DNA of 64,000 nucleotides from Bin55 sp963664665 (GTDB taxonomy: Bacteria; Pseudomonadota; Gammaproteobacteria; Pseudomonadales; Azotimanducaceae): NCBI GenBank assembly GCA_963664665.2, contig CAXXMH010000007.1, forward strand, positions 186,001 through 250,000. The letters run 5' to 3'. This document shows positions 25,455-34,347 of the stretch, one piece after another. How positions within the stretch are numbered: position 1 is the stretch's first letter; each line of letters starts with the position of its first letter. The translations under genes were made by a program, and so were the position numbers. The notes beneath the pieces were generated by a model. That model had not been told where the DNA came from, did no database searches, and worked only from the letters and a program-made list of their open reading frames with translations.

Positions 25455-28295
25455 CTAGCTACCGTATATGGCGTCCTGCACTACTTTCTCCTGCCTCGAC
25501 GAGTGACGCACCTGCGACCCACTGGCGGGCGCGGCGTAAGAGTCCCGACCAGCATAGCGAAGTGTCAATTTTGGATGTGTCTGCGAAACAACGTCCTCGA
25601 ACCGATGCTTGAGTGAATACCAAGCACCTTGATTTCTTGGTTCTTCTTGACACCAGACGATGTCTTCGAGTTTCTTAAATTGCCCTAACTGATCTGTCAA
25701 TTCTTGTGTGGGAAATGGATACTGCTGTTCGATTCGAATGATCGCCGTATCCTCGATACCTTCCGCTCGACGAGTTTCGAGAAGGTTGTAGAAAACTTTG
25801 CCGGAACACAGCACAAGGCGTTTCGCTTTGGCAACATTGATGTCATCACATTCTCCGATGACGTTTTGCCAATCTCCGTCTGCGAGTTCCTCAAGCGTTG
25901 ACGTGGCAAGCTTATGACGCAACAGACTCTTCGGCGACATCACGATCAGTGGTCGTCGCATCATCCGAATCACTTGACGACGAAGGAGATGGAAGATCTG
26001 TGCAGGAGTCGTTGGCACACACACTTGGATGTTGTGTTCCGCACAAAGCTGTAAGTAGCGTTCTAGGCGCGCGGAAGAATGCTCGGGACCGGCACCCTCA
26101 TAGCCGTGCGGCAGAAGCATCACCAACCCGCAAAGTCGTGTCCATTTCGCTTCGCCGCTTGACACGAACTGGTCGATAACGACCTGTGCGCCGTTCGCGA
26201 AATCGCCAAACTGAGCTTCCCAAACGACAAGCGCATTGGGTGTCGTGGTGGCGTAGCCGTATTCAAATGCCAATGCCGCTTCTTCCGACAACAACGAGTT
26301 GTAAAGCGAAAAACGGGTATCGCCTGAAGCGATGTCTTTGAGCGCAACGTGTTCTTCACCCGAACGCTGACAGTACAAACCGGCGTGGCGATGACTAAAC
26401 GTTCCGATACAGACATCTTGCCCTACCAGTCTGACATTTAAACCTTGATCCAGCAGCGAGGCATACGCCGCAACTTCAGCGCAACCCCAATTGATTTCTG
26501 CGGCGCCAGTAAGCATCTTCTCGCGATCTTCGAGGATTTTTGCCACTTGTCGGTGGACGACGAAACCGGTCGGGGTTGAAGCTAGAACCTGACCGAGCTC
26601 GCGTAACCGAGCACGGCTAAATGTCGTGTCGGAGGGTGCGTCCCAATCATGACCAAGATAAGGTCGCCAATCGACAAAGAGCGCTTCATTTGGTTCACTC
26701 ACCAAGGACAACGCAATCGTCTCGCCGTTATCCAGGCGGTCGCGTAACGCTTTCGCCATGTCGTCGGCTTGACCTGATGCAAGCACACCGCGTTCCTCGA
26801 GTTTTTTGGCGTAGAGTGCGCGCGTCGTAGGATGGCTACGAATCTTTTCGTACATCAGAGGTTGCGTCTTGAAGGGATCTTCCGCTTCGTTATGTCCGCG
26901 CCGTCGATAGCACACCAAGTCGATAACAAAATCACGACCGAAAGCATTCCGGTAGTCAGTCGCAATCTGTGCCGCAAACACAACAGCCTCAACGTCATCG
27001 CCATTGACATGAAGAATCGGTGCTTGCACCATCTTCGCCACTTCACTGCAGTATTCGGTCGAACGAGCGTCGACGCGTTCACTCGTTGTGAAGCCAATTT
27101 GGTTGTTCAGAATGACGTGAATCGTGCCACCGGTGAAGTAGCCCCGCGTTTGAGACATTTGGAATGTCTCCATGACGACACCTTGTCCAGCGAATGACGC
27201 GTCGCCATGAATCAGAATGGGCGCGACGAGCGTACCCATGGGATCGTTGCGTCTGTCCTGACGTGCACGTACAGAACCTTCGACGACCGGGCCGATGATC
27301 TCAAGATGAGACGGGTTAAACGCGAGCGCTACATGCATTTCGCCTTTCGACGTCATGACGTTAGACGAAAACCCTTGGTGATATTTCACATCTCCGCTGT
27401 TTGCGTCATCGAGCGCTGACCCGTCGAATTCATCGAATAAATCGGCCGTACGCTTCCCCAAAATATTGACAAGAACGTTTAGCCGACCTCGATGGGCCAT
27501 GCCGATCACACACTCTTTCACTTCCCAATGGCCTAGTCGTTGAAGCGTTTCGTGAAGCATTGGGATTAGGCTTTCACCGCCTTCCAAGCCAAATCGTTTG
27601 GTTCCCGGATAGCGGTTCTGTAAGTAGCTCTCAAGACCTTCGGCTGCTGTTAGTCGCTCAAACATCTCAAGACGTTTCTCGCGTTGAAATACTGCGTGCG
27701 ATCGGACAGTCTCAAGGCGTTGTCGCAGATAAAGCTCTTGTTGTTCGTCACTGATGTATGAGTATTCAGCGCCTATCGAGCCACAATAAGTTTCTTCCAA
27801 CGCATCGATGATCTCTTGCAGAGGCGCAGTCTCTCGTTCAATAAACGATGATGAGCCTGTGCTGAATTCGGTGTCCAAATCCGCCGCCGACAATTGATGC
27901 CAGTCAAGCGTCAATTCGTCACACGGTGATCGCTCAAGTAAGCCAAGCGGATCGATCTCGGCCCGCCGATGCCCCCGACTTCGATACTCGTTGACCAATT
28001 CGAGCACACGAATCTGCTTGCGTTCATGTGTGGATATGTACTCGTTGCTCTCGCGCTCGACCTGCGCCTTAAATCGATTTCGACCGAGGCGTTCGAAGTG
28101 ATCTATTACCGTACTGTGAGCAATGTCAGCACCTTGTGACGTACGAACAGCCAGTGTGCTGAAGTAGTCACGCCATTCATCTGGTACTGAATTCGCGTTT
28201 TCAAGATATTGCTCGTACATCGCTTCGATGTACGATGCACTCGCACCGGACAAATGCGAGCTACTAAGCATCCGCTCAAGCAGGGATTCAGCCAC
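25455..28295 (-). CDS. sucA: 2-oxoglutarate dehydrogenase E1
   Basis: 946 residues, standard length. The thiamine-diphosphate-dependent E1 decarboxylates 2-oxoglutarate and succinylates the lipoyl group of SucB. VIGMAHRGRLNVLVNILGK, HVNGDDVEAVVFAAQIA and a CYRRRGHNEAEDP motif mark the TPP site; the transketolase-like C-terminal half has LPHGYEGAGPEHSSARLER. It is the first gene of sucABlpdCD. In many relatives sdhB lies directly upstream; here nearly 9 kb of accessory genes intervene. Confidence 0.97.
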   Translation of the reverse strand: MAESLLERMLSSSHLSGASASYIEAMYEQYLENANSVPDEWRDYFSTLAVRTSQGADIAHSTVIDHFERLGRNRFKAQVERESNEYISTHERKQIRVLELVNEYRSRGHRRAEIDPLGLLERSPCDELTLDWHQLSAADLDTEFSTGSSSFIERETAPLQEIIDALEETYCGSIGAEYSYISDEQQELYLRQRLETVRSHAVFQREKRLEMFERLTAAEGLESYLQNRYPGTKRFGLEGGESLIPMLHETLQRLGHWEVKECVIGMAHRGRLNVLVNILGKRTADLFDEFDGSALDDANSGDVKYHQGFSSNVMTSKGEMHVALAFNPSHLEIIGPVVEGSVRARQDRRNDPMGTLVAPILIHGDASFAGQGVVMETFQMSQTRGYFTGGTIHVILNNQIGFTTSERVDARSTEYCSEVAKMVQAPILHVNGDDVEAVVFAAQIATDYRNAFGRDFVIDLVCYRRRGHNEAEDPFKTQPLMYEKIRSHPTTRALYAKKLEERGVLASGQADDMAKALRDRLDNGETIALSLVSEPNEALFVDWRPYLGHDWDAPSDTTFSRARLRELGQVLASTPTGFVVHRQVAKILEDREKMLTGAAEINWGCAEVAAYASLLDQGLNVRLVGQDVCIGTFSHRHAGLYCQRSGEEHVALKDIASGDTRFSLYNSLLSEEAALAFEYGYATTTPNALVVWEAQFGDFANGAQVVIDQFVSSGEAKWTRLCGLVMLLPHGYEGAGPEHSSARLERYLQLCAEHNIQVCVPTTPAQIFHLLRRQVIRMMRRPLIVMSPKSLLRHKLATSTLEELADGDWQNVIGECDDINVAKAKRLVLCSGKVFYNLLETRRAEGIEDTAIIRIEQQYPFPTQELTDQLGQFKKLEDIVWCQEEPRNQGAWYSLKHRFEDVVSQTHPKLTLRYAGRDSYAAPASGSQVRHSSRQEKVVQDAIYGS

Positions 28296-28443
28296 GTGCG
28301 AGTGTCCTCAACTACAACTGGATGATGTCTGCATTGAAATGATGACTTATCCTTTCGAACGTTCCAAAATATATGCGTAAATCATCGCAAATCTTCTAGT
28401 ACTTGTACCTAATTGCCATTGTAGAGCTGCAAAATCCTGTCAC

Positions 28444-29190
28444 ATGACTTCACATACCTTGCGCTTCGAAGGCGCATGCCTGCACGTCGAAACCGACGGT
28501 GATCCTTCTCTCCCCGCATTGCTGCTCTGGCCACCTGGGAGTAGCACGGTTCGTGTATGGGACCACCTGATCCCACAGCTGACCGACCTATTTCACACGG
28601 TCCGTATTGATGTGCGTGGCTATGGGCAGAGTTCCGTTGACGACCTTAGCGAATCACAATTTACTTTCGAGCAGTATTCAAGTGACGCAGAGTTTGTACT
28701 CGACACCCTTGGGGTCGACACGGTGCATTCTTGGTCGCAATCTTGGGGTACTCGCGCCGCAATTGTGTTCTGCGCGCGGAATCAAATGAGAGTGAAATCT
28801 GCTGCACTCTATGCTGCCAATCTAGAGTTGCCGGATGTTGCCGCACAACGGCAAGGAACCAAAGATGCCGCCGACGCGCGTAGATCGTCCGGTATCGAAG
28901 CAGCACCCGCGCCTACAGGTTTCAACGAACACCTAAATCCTGAAGCAGCTCAAATGACGGCTAGCGCGCTACGAAAGATTCAACTCATTGATCTTATTGA
29001 TAAAGTAACTATGCCGATACTGATTGGCACCGGATGTTACGATCCGAATTTAGTTTCGAGTCGCGCGATCGCAACTAGGCTCGACAATGCTCAACTCGTT
29101 GAATTTGAACATGTCGGACACAACGCGATTCTCGAACACCCGTCGTTGGCTCTTAGCACATTTCTAGCGTTTCATGAACAATTGCACTAA
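28444..29190 (+). CDS. alpha/beta hydrolase
   Basis: 248 residues. An alpha/beta-hydrolase fold: LLLWPPGSSTVRVWDHLI (oxyanion strand), VRIDVRGYGQSSVDD, the nucleophile elbow HSWSQSWGTRA (SxSxG rather than the usual GxSxG, Ser about residue 100), an acid-residue candidate in GTGCYDPN, and the His in EHVGHNAILEHP. No signal peptide, so probably cytoplasmic. It is transcribed divergently from sucA with a 148-bp gap. Substrate unknown; distant similarity to epoxide hydrolase and haloperoxidase-type esterases. Confidence 0.8.
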   Translation: MTSHTLRFEGACLHVETDGDPSLPALLLWPPGSSTVRVWDHLIPQLTDLFHTVRIDVRGYGQSSVDDLSESQFTFEQYSSDAEFVLDTLGVDTVHSWSQSWGTRAAIVFCARNQMRVKSAALYAANLELPDVAAQRQGTKDAADARRSSGIEAAPAPTGFNEHLNPEAAQMTASALRKIQLIDLIDKVTMPILIGTGCYDPNLVSSRAIATRLDNAQLVEFEHVGHNAILEHPSLALSTFLAFHEQLH

Positions 29191-29259
29191 CGGTTACGCA
29201 GCGAATTGACTTCAATCACCACTTTAAACTTCCGCGTCCAACCAAGTTAAGCGAGAACC

Positions 29260-30528
29260 ATGGCTGACGATAGCGTCAATGACGACCCCTATATGTACAA
29301 CGGATTTCCGATGAATACTCCTATGGATATCCGTTTGGGACTCACTCGTGAAGAGGACATCAACCACGAGATGCGCTGGGGCATCATCAGTGCGTCCTCC
29401 ATTTCGTCAGATTGGGTGAAATCACTACAGGATGTGCCTGGTGCCAAATTCACTGCGATTGCGGCGAGAGATATGGATCGGGCTCAAGCATTTGCCGACG
29501 CGCACGAGATCCCAACTGCCTACGACTCGTACGACGATCTCGTCAATGACGACGATGTCGATATCGTCTACATAGCTTCAAAAACGTGGGACCATCACCG
29601 TGATCTGATGCGCACGGTTCGCGCCGGCAAGCACGTTCTGTGTGAAAAGCCATTCACCGATACGGGCGACCAAGCGAAGGAAGTGTTCGACGCGGCTGCA
29701 AAGGCGGGTGTGGTTTGCTGGGAGGGCATGTGGCTTAGGTTCTTCCCTGCTGTAGAACATGCACGGGCGGCGATAGAACGTGGTGACATTGGCGAGATCC
29801 GAGTCGTTCAAGCAGACTATCCGGATCGAGTCTACGCGCTAAATCCCGCGATCACAGGATTCGGCGCGGATGAGATGCCAGTCATTATTGCCGCAGGGCG
29901 AAAAGCGCGAGCTCAACCGTACGCGAATGACGTTTACTCCGCACATGGCGGATCTCCGAGTGCTGCAGTCCTTCAATATTCCGATCAGGAAGGCATTGCG
30001 GTAATCACATTTCCCAACGGTCGGTTTATTGAAGAATCACAATACATCGGAACGCACGGTCGAATCACAATCGAAACACCTTCGCACCATCCGAGCGCAG
30101 TCACGATTCGTACCGGCAGACCTGGTCGGCGTGGCACTAGACGCGAAGAGGGGAAACCGGTCATGGAGCTCGATCCGCACAAAGGATGGACTGGCGATTG
30201 GATTGAGACTCACTGGGAGCAAGACCGAAACCCAAGTGCCGGTCCTTTCAACCAAGTGGAACGTTTTGAATACCCCGTACCTACCCCGGCACCGATAACG
30301 CGAGGTCAGCCCACGGGTGCTCGGTGGAACGGCGAGAGACTAATTAAGTACAAAGGCTGGACTTGGCACGGCGGAAATCAACACGGGTTCACCTACCAAG
30401 CGCAGGCCGTCCACCGCTGTATGGCGGCGGGATTGAGTGAAATGCCGCAATGGACGACAGCCGAATCGATCAGAGTCTGTGAGATCATCGACGAAATCAA
30501 TCGACAGTGCGCCGAACGTGGGTTCTAG
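29260..30528 (+). CDS. Gfo/Idh/MocA-family oxidoreductase
   Basis: 422 residues. After an unusual N-terminal extension of about 35 residues, a Rossmann domain begins (MRWGIISASSISSDWVKSL), followed by YIASKTWDHHRDLMRTV and the family EKP motif in GKHVLCEKPFTD. The C-terminal half is the alpha/beta substrate domain (GRFIEESQYIGTHGRI). Such enzymes reduce or oxidise sugars, inositols or trans-dihydrodiols with NAD(P); the substrate cannot be inferred. It lies 69 bp after the hydrolase on the same strand. Confidence 0.85.
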   Translation: MADDSVNDDPYMYNGFPMNTPMDIRLGLTREEDINHEMRWGIISASSISSDWVKSLQDVPGAKFTAIAARDMDRAQAFADAHEIPTAYDSYDDLVNDDDVDIVYIASKTWDHHRDLMRTVRAGKHVLCEKPFTDTGDQAKEVFDAAAKAGVVCWEGMWLRFFPAVEHARAAIERGDIGEIRVVQADYPDRVYALNPAITGFGADEMPVIIAAGRKARAQPYANDVYSAHGGSPSAAVLQYSDQEGIAVITFPNGRFIEESQYIGTHGRITIETPSHHPSAVTIRTGRPGRRGTRREEGKPVMELDPHKGWTGDWIETHWEQDRNPSAGPFNQVERFEYPVPTPAPITRGQPTGARWNGERLIKYKGWTWHGGNQHGFTYQAQAVHRCMAAGLSEMPQWTTAESIRVCEIIDEINRQCAERGF

Positions 30529-30618
30529 TTCCAAATCGCAAATTTCAGAAGCGATCAACAGTCTGCGCGAGTTACCTCCTACAATTTAGCGAGATAAATT
30601 CACTAGCTCACTAGAAGT

Positions 30619-31377
30619 ATGAACGAAGGCAGGGAACCACACCGACGGCGCATGAAGATTCGCCCATTCGCCGCATTGAAAGCCGTTCGCAACGTCCTAA
30701 ACGACCCGGAACAGACATCCCAAGTGTTTCGAGTCCTGCAGGCTTTAAGTGGTCCGTCATTAAGCAAGAATTTCAATCGCTTTTGTGACACAAAAGTCGG
30801 GAATCGAGTTCTAGCCGACAAACTCGATCTTGAATCGAAGCTGATCGATGCTGATTATCTGCAAAGTCTTCCAGATCACTCTCTCGGGAACACTTACCAT
30901 CGCTTTATTAGCCGTGAACAGATATCGGCAGGTGGTCTCGAACAAGCAAGCGCGGAAGCGAGCGCGGAAGATGGTTACGCAGCATCAGACACGACCAATC
31001 AGTCCGACCCGGATTTTGACCTCTTCGTTAAACGAACTCGCGCTTCGCATGACCTGTTTCATGTGTTGACACGCTATGGCCGTGATCCGCTCGGAGAAGC
31101 GTGCCTGCTCGCGTTCACTTATGGTCAAACAAAGAACATCGCATTCCCCTTCATTCTGTTATCTGCATCGCGACGCCTCTACCAAGGAGCGGGGATTACC
31201 GTGTTTGGTGCACTCTGGCGCGGATATCGAGACGGCAAGACCGCGGGTTGGCTCCTCGCGGCGGATTGGGAAGACCTACTTGAGCAACCACTCCAAAAAG
31301 TGCGCGATACGTTTCGCATCCCGCCACCCGAGCGTTACCAGCGGCTCGCGGCAAACCTTGCACACGCGGGAGCCTAA
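30619..31377 (+). CDS. Coq4-family protein (ubiquinone biosynthesis)
   Basis: 252 residues. The Coq4 signature HDxxHx(11)E is visible as HDLFHVLTRYGRDPLGEA near residue 145, with LGNTYHRFISREQ upstream and FTYGQTKNIAFPF downstream. Coq4 binds metal and isoprenoid lipids, organises the ubiquinone synthesis complex in mitochondria, and is reported to act in head-group decarboxylation/hydroxylation. No other ubi gene lies nearby. It lies between an oxidoreductase gene and a hydrolase gene on the same strand, so its role in this bacterium is open. Confidence 0.83.
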   Translation: MNEGREPHRRRMKIRPFAALKAVRNVLNDPEQTSQVFRVLQALSGPSLSKNFNRFCDTKVGNRVLADKLDLESKLIDADYLQSLPDHSLGNTYHRFISREQISAGGLEQASAEASAEDGYAASDTTNQSDPDFDLFVKRTRASHDLFHVLTRYGRDPLGEACLLAFTYGQTKNIAFPFILLSASRRLYQGAGITVFGALWRGYRDGKTAGWLLAADWEDLLEQPLQKVRDTFRIPPPERYQRLAANLAHAGA

Positions 31378-31391
31378 GGCGCAAAGGCAAC

Positions 31392-32501
31392 TTGAGCGAC
31401 TTCACTGAACGGCTTTGGCCAGACGACGCGCCTCGCGCGGAAGGCGCCGCACCCACCGATGTTCCCGCGCTTTCTGTCCACACTGAACTAGACACCGTCG
31501 ATACTGGCGCCGCAGTCATCATTTGCCCCGGCGGTGGGTATCGCATACTCGCGTCGACACACGAAGGTTTGCATGTTGCGGCAGCACTGAATGAAGTGGG
31601 CGTCAAAGCCTTCGTCTTACGCTATCGTGTCGGGCCGAAATATCACTCGACGACATCACTACTTGATGGACAGCGTGCCGTTCGATACGTCCGAAATCAC
31701 TCAGATCGATTCGGTATCGATCCACATCGCGTTGGCATGCTCGGGTTTTCGGCTGGAGGTCACTTAACGTTCGCTGTTGGGACGAGTGACTTAAGAGAGC
31801 AACCACGCGCGACCGATTCTATCGACAGAGAATCATCTGTTCCTGATTTCCTAGTTCCCGTCTACGGGGTCAGCAACGGTGAAGTGCGTGGTCGTAAGGC
31901 CACTGAATACTTGGCCACGGACACGAAGGTAAATGCGCGCACACCACCGACCTTCCTAATGCACACGCACGAGGACGACATTGTCTCATCAGAACAGTCC
32001 ACCCTGTTTTACAACGCTTTAAGGCGAGTCGGTGTGCCAGCTGAGCTTCACGTATTCGGATTTGGTGAACACGGCGTTGGATTAGCTTCAGGTGATCCAG
32101 ATACGTCTCGGTGGTTTCCGTTACTCGTTAATTGGTTGCGCCGTTCGGGCTTTCTTGCAAGCAAGGAGCGGGTTGCAATCGAGCAAGTCCTACCGTGTCG
32201 TGATGCAATCGAGCATCCGCTCGGTATGTATTGGATCAGCTTGATCCCTGACGATCCCAACTCTCCGGTAGCAAGAACAAGACTCGATCCAAACTCAGAA
32301 GATGTCATAAAGATTCCCGCGTCGCATGGCCCGGTCCCGGGACCACATACGTTGGAGCTGCGACGGATCTCACACACCTGGCCTTTCGATGCCTTAGGCG
32401 AGTATCAAGACATCGACAAATTGCAGCCGATGCTCGCGGAGAAACCGACGTTGTCAGTTCAGGTCGCCGTAGACTCGAACGGCGCGATCCGAGTTATTTA
32501 G
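31392..32501 (+). CDS. alpha/beta hydrolase, acetyl-esterase-like
   Basis: 369 residues from a TTG start at 31392, 14 nt after the Coq4-like gene. An esterase fold at about residues 20-240: VIICPGGGYRILASTHEG (oxyanion HGGG-like loop), the nucleophile elbow MLGFSAGGHLTFA (Ser about 120), acid HTHEDDIVSSE and His FGEHGVGLASG. This resembles the BD-FAE/acetyl xylan esterase group. The C-terminal 120 residues form an extra beta-rich region of unknown role. No signal peptide. It ends 11 bp from the convergent luciferase-like gene. Confidence 0.82.
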   Translation: MSDFTERLWPDDAPRAEGAAPTDVPALSVHTELDTVDTGAAVIICPGGGYRILASTHEGLHVAAALNEVGVKAFVLRYRVGPKYHSTTSLLDGQRAVRYVRNHSDRFGIDPHRVGMLGFSAGGHLTFAVGTSDLREQPRATDSIDRESSVPDFLVPVYGVSNGEVRGRKATEYLATDTKVNARTPPTFLMHTHEDDIVSSEQSTLFYNALRRVGVPAELHVFGFGEHGVGLASGDPDTSRWFPLLVNWLRRSGFLASKERVAIEQVLPCRDAIEHPLGMYWISLIPDDPNSPVARTRLDPNSEDVIKIPASHGPVPGPHTLELRRISHTWPFDALGEYQDIDKLQPMLAEKPTLSVQVAVDSNGAIRVI

Positions 32502-32505
32502 ACTG

Positions 32506-32520
32506 TCGCCTTCTAGGCGA
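32506..32520. terminator. compact hairpin shared by two convergent genes
   Basis: TCGCCT (32506-32511) and AGGCGA (32515-32520) form a perfect 6-bp stem with a 3-nt loop exactly between the convergent stop codons (32501 plus, 32513 minus). It could terminate both transcripts, but no T-run follows on either side, so the call is tentative. Confidence 0.3.
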
Positions 32521-33334
32521 GTGAGTTCTGCTCCACGAGCGCATCGATCGCTTGTTTGGCGCGCGTGTCATCCTGAGGGACCAGTGAAATAATCCGGTCG
32601 ACGCCAACATCTCGGAATGCCGCAATTGTCGAAGCATCCGCGCGCATCGACGGTGTCACACTGATTTCGAGCTGGTCGCCGCCTTCCATTTCATGGAGTC
32701 GACTAATCACACTCTCTGTTTGTTCGACGTTCATTGCGAATCCGTACCATCCCTGACCGTATTTGGCGGCGCGTCGTAGTGCGCCGGTACTTGTACCGCC
32801 TACAACGATCGGTGGTCCACCGTTTTGAATCGGTCTCGGTTGCGCATCAATATTGTCGAACCGATAGTAGCGGCCGTCGAATGCTGGTCGCTCTTGGTTC
32901 CACAATGCACGCATGACTTCAATATATTCGTTGCTTCTTGAACCTCTCTCACGAAACGGAATTCCTAAGGCGGCGAATTCTTGATGTAGGTAGCCCGCCC
33001 CGACCCCCAATATGAGGCGGCCGCCAGAAAGTACATCCAGGCTTGCCATTTCTTTCGCTAAAACGAGAGGATTCCTCTGTGCAATGAGCACGATTCCGGT
33101 GCCCAAACGAATAGTCGCCGTCTTTGCTGCGAGGAACGCCAACACGGTGCTAGGATGCAACATGGGATGATCGGATTCTGCTGGAGAAGGTGGTTGGCGT
33201 GGGGAAGGCAAGACAACGTGCTCGCCGGTCCACATGGACTCCAGACCGGCCGCTTCGGCATGTTGTGCCAAACTAATCGCAATCGACGGATCTGCAGACG
33301 CTCCAGACCCAATGCCAAAAAAGCCTAATTTCAA
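32513..33334 (-). CDS. luciferase-like (LLM class) flavin/F420-dependent oxidoreductase
   Basis: 273 residues. TIM-barrel luciferase-like protein: LGFFGIGSGASADPS, WTGEHVVLP, RLGTGIVLIAQRNPLVLAKE, DVLSGGRLILGVGAGYLHQEF and PIVVGGTSTGALRRAAKYG are characteristic of the LLM class that uses FMN or F420. Cofactor and substrate cannot be told from sequence alone. The start is a TTG at 33334 with a good AGAGGT ribosome site 8 nt upstream. Convergent with the esterase-like gene. Confidence 0.85.
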   Translation of the reverse strand: MKLGFFGIGSGASADPSIAISLAQHAEAAGLESMWTGEHVVLPSPRQPPSPAESDHPMLHPSTVLAFLAAKTATIRLGTGIVLIAQRNPLVLAKEMASLDVLSGGRLILGVGAGYLHQEFAALGIPFRERGSRSNEYIEVMRALWNQERPAFDGRYYRFDNIDAQPRPIQNGGPPIVVGGTSTGALRRAAKYGQGWYGFAMNVEQTESVISRLHEMEGGDQLEISVTPSMRADASTIAAFRDVGVDRIISLVPQDDTRAKQAIDALVEQNSLA

Positions 33335-33408
33335 GCTGATTTACCTCTCATACCGTAATGTAAGTTTTGGACGATGAAGTATCGAGTCTCATGACTCTGA
33401 GACGAACC

Positions 33409-34071
33409 TTATCCAGAAGCGCGAGATGCCGTCGCTGTTACTCTAGCTTGGATCGCTAATCTGTTGATTTCGTCCGCTGTGGTTTCAACGTCGCCTACCC
33501 GTAGTCGCTCGTCCCCCAACACCACTTCAGCCTTGAACCGTCGCCAAGCATCACCACGAAATACTTCGATCCCGCTCGTGTTCTCTAGGTCCCGAAGGTA
33601 ATAAACAGGTTCAAGCGGCATAAGTGGACTTGAGTCGGCATGCCGAAGGACAAGCAACTCAGCGTGAGTCTCGGACACACTTTCGGAGTCAAATCTCACA
33701 TCTACGTCGTCGGCGTTACCGATCACGATGCTACGAACAACTTCTGTTTTGTCAGGTCGAGACCTAGCAACCTTACTACCGTCACCGGCTGAATCTCGTC
33801 GTGCTTGTAGGATGGACGCTAACTGGCTTCTGCGAATTAATCGGCGTGCAACCCAAATCAACACGAGTAATACGGCAAGACCGACTAGAACGACTACGAC
33901 GACATTCATCAAATTGGATTCATCGACACCTAGAACAGCTTGGCTGAGATAAACCTGCTTTCCAGCGGCGTAGGATTGAGTCGCGAGACAAAGCTGCCCT
34001 AAGAACAACGCAGCAAGCACGAATCCTGACCGCGAGACGTCACGCACCCGATTGCTCAATGAGTCGTACAT
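33409..34071 (-). CDS. membrane-anchored protein with a degenerate FHA domain
   Basis: 220 residues. Signal peptide (about 1-36), a short extracytoplasmic stretch, a transmembrane helix at about 53-74 followed by basic WVARRLIRRSQ, then a cytoplasmic C-terminal FHA-like domain at about 113-195: IGNADDVDVRFDSESVSETHAELLV and YYLRDLENTSGIEV. In canonical FHA domains the first motif is G-R and the last D-x-x-S-x-N-G; here Arg is Asn and the Asn-Gly is Ser-Gly, so phosphothreonine recognition may be lost. No kinase or phosphatase lies nearby. The FHA call is my inference from motif spacing. Confidence 0.6.
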   Translation of the reverse strand: MYDSLSNRVRDVSRSGFVLAALFLGQLCLATQSYAAGKQVYLSQAVLGVDESNLMNVVVVVLVGLAVLLVLIWVARRLIRRSQLASILQARRDSAGDGSKVARSRPDKTEVVRSIVIGNADDVDVRFDSESVSETHAELLVLRHADSSPLMPLEPVYYLRDLENTSGIEVFRGDAWRRFKAEVVLGDERLRVGDVETTADEINRLAIQARVTATASRASG

Positions 34072-34343
34072 CTAGAAGAAACGCACCACCGAAATGTTCT
34101 CAATCCACTCGAAATGTTAGCGACCTCATCGCCGACAAAACAGGCAAACACCACATCGGATCGAAATATAGATCGAACATCATCTTTTGATCGAGTTTTA
34201 GACGCGAATCTAAGCCACCGTCGGCGTCGTGTCGAACAAGAATCGAACTAACACCCGTCTTACTCACGCGCACATGGTTTGCTGCCTCTAGCACGCGTTA
34301 TTGGTCGTAAATCACTATTCAATTTAGTCGTTCGTGATTTTGT

Positions 34344-34347
34344 ACTA
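34344..34347. repeat. target-site duplication ACTA, left copy
   Basis: ACTA lies immediately outside the left inverted repeat of the IS element; the same ACTA stands at 36000-36003 just outside the right repeat. The matching 4-bp flanks fix the element boundaries. Confidence 0.75.

Noticed and set aside
34100..34294. 64-codon minus-strand frame left of the IS element
   Set aside because: GTG start right after an in-frame stop, no ribosome site, no recognisable domain.
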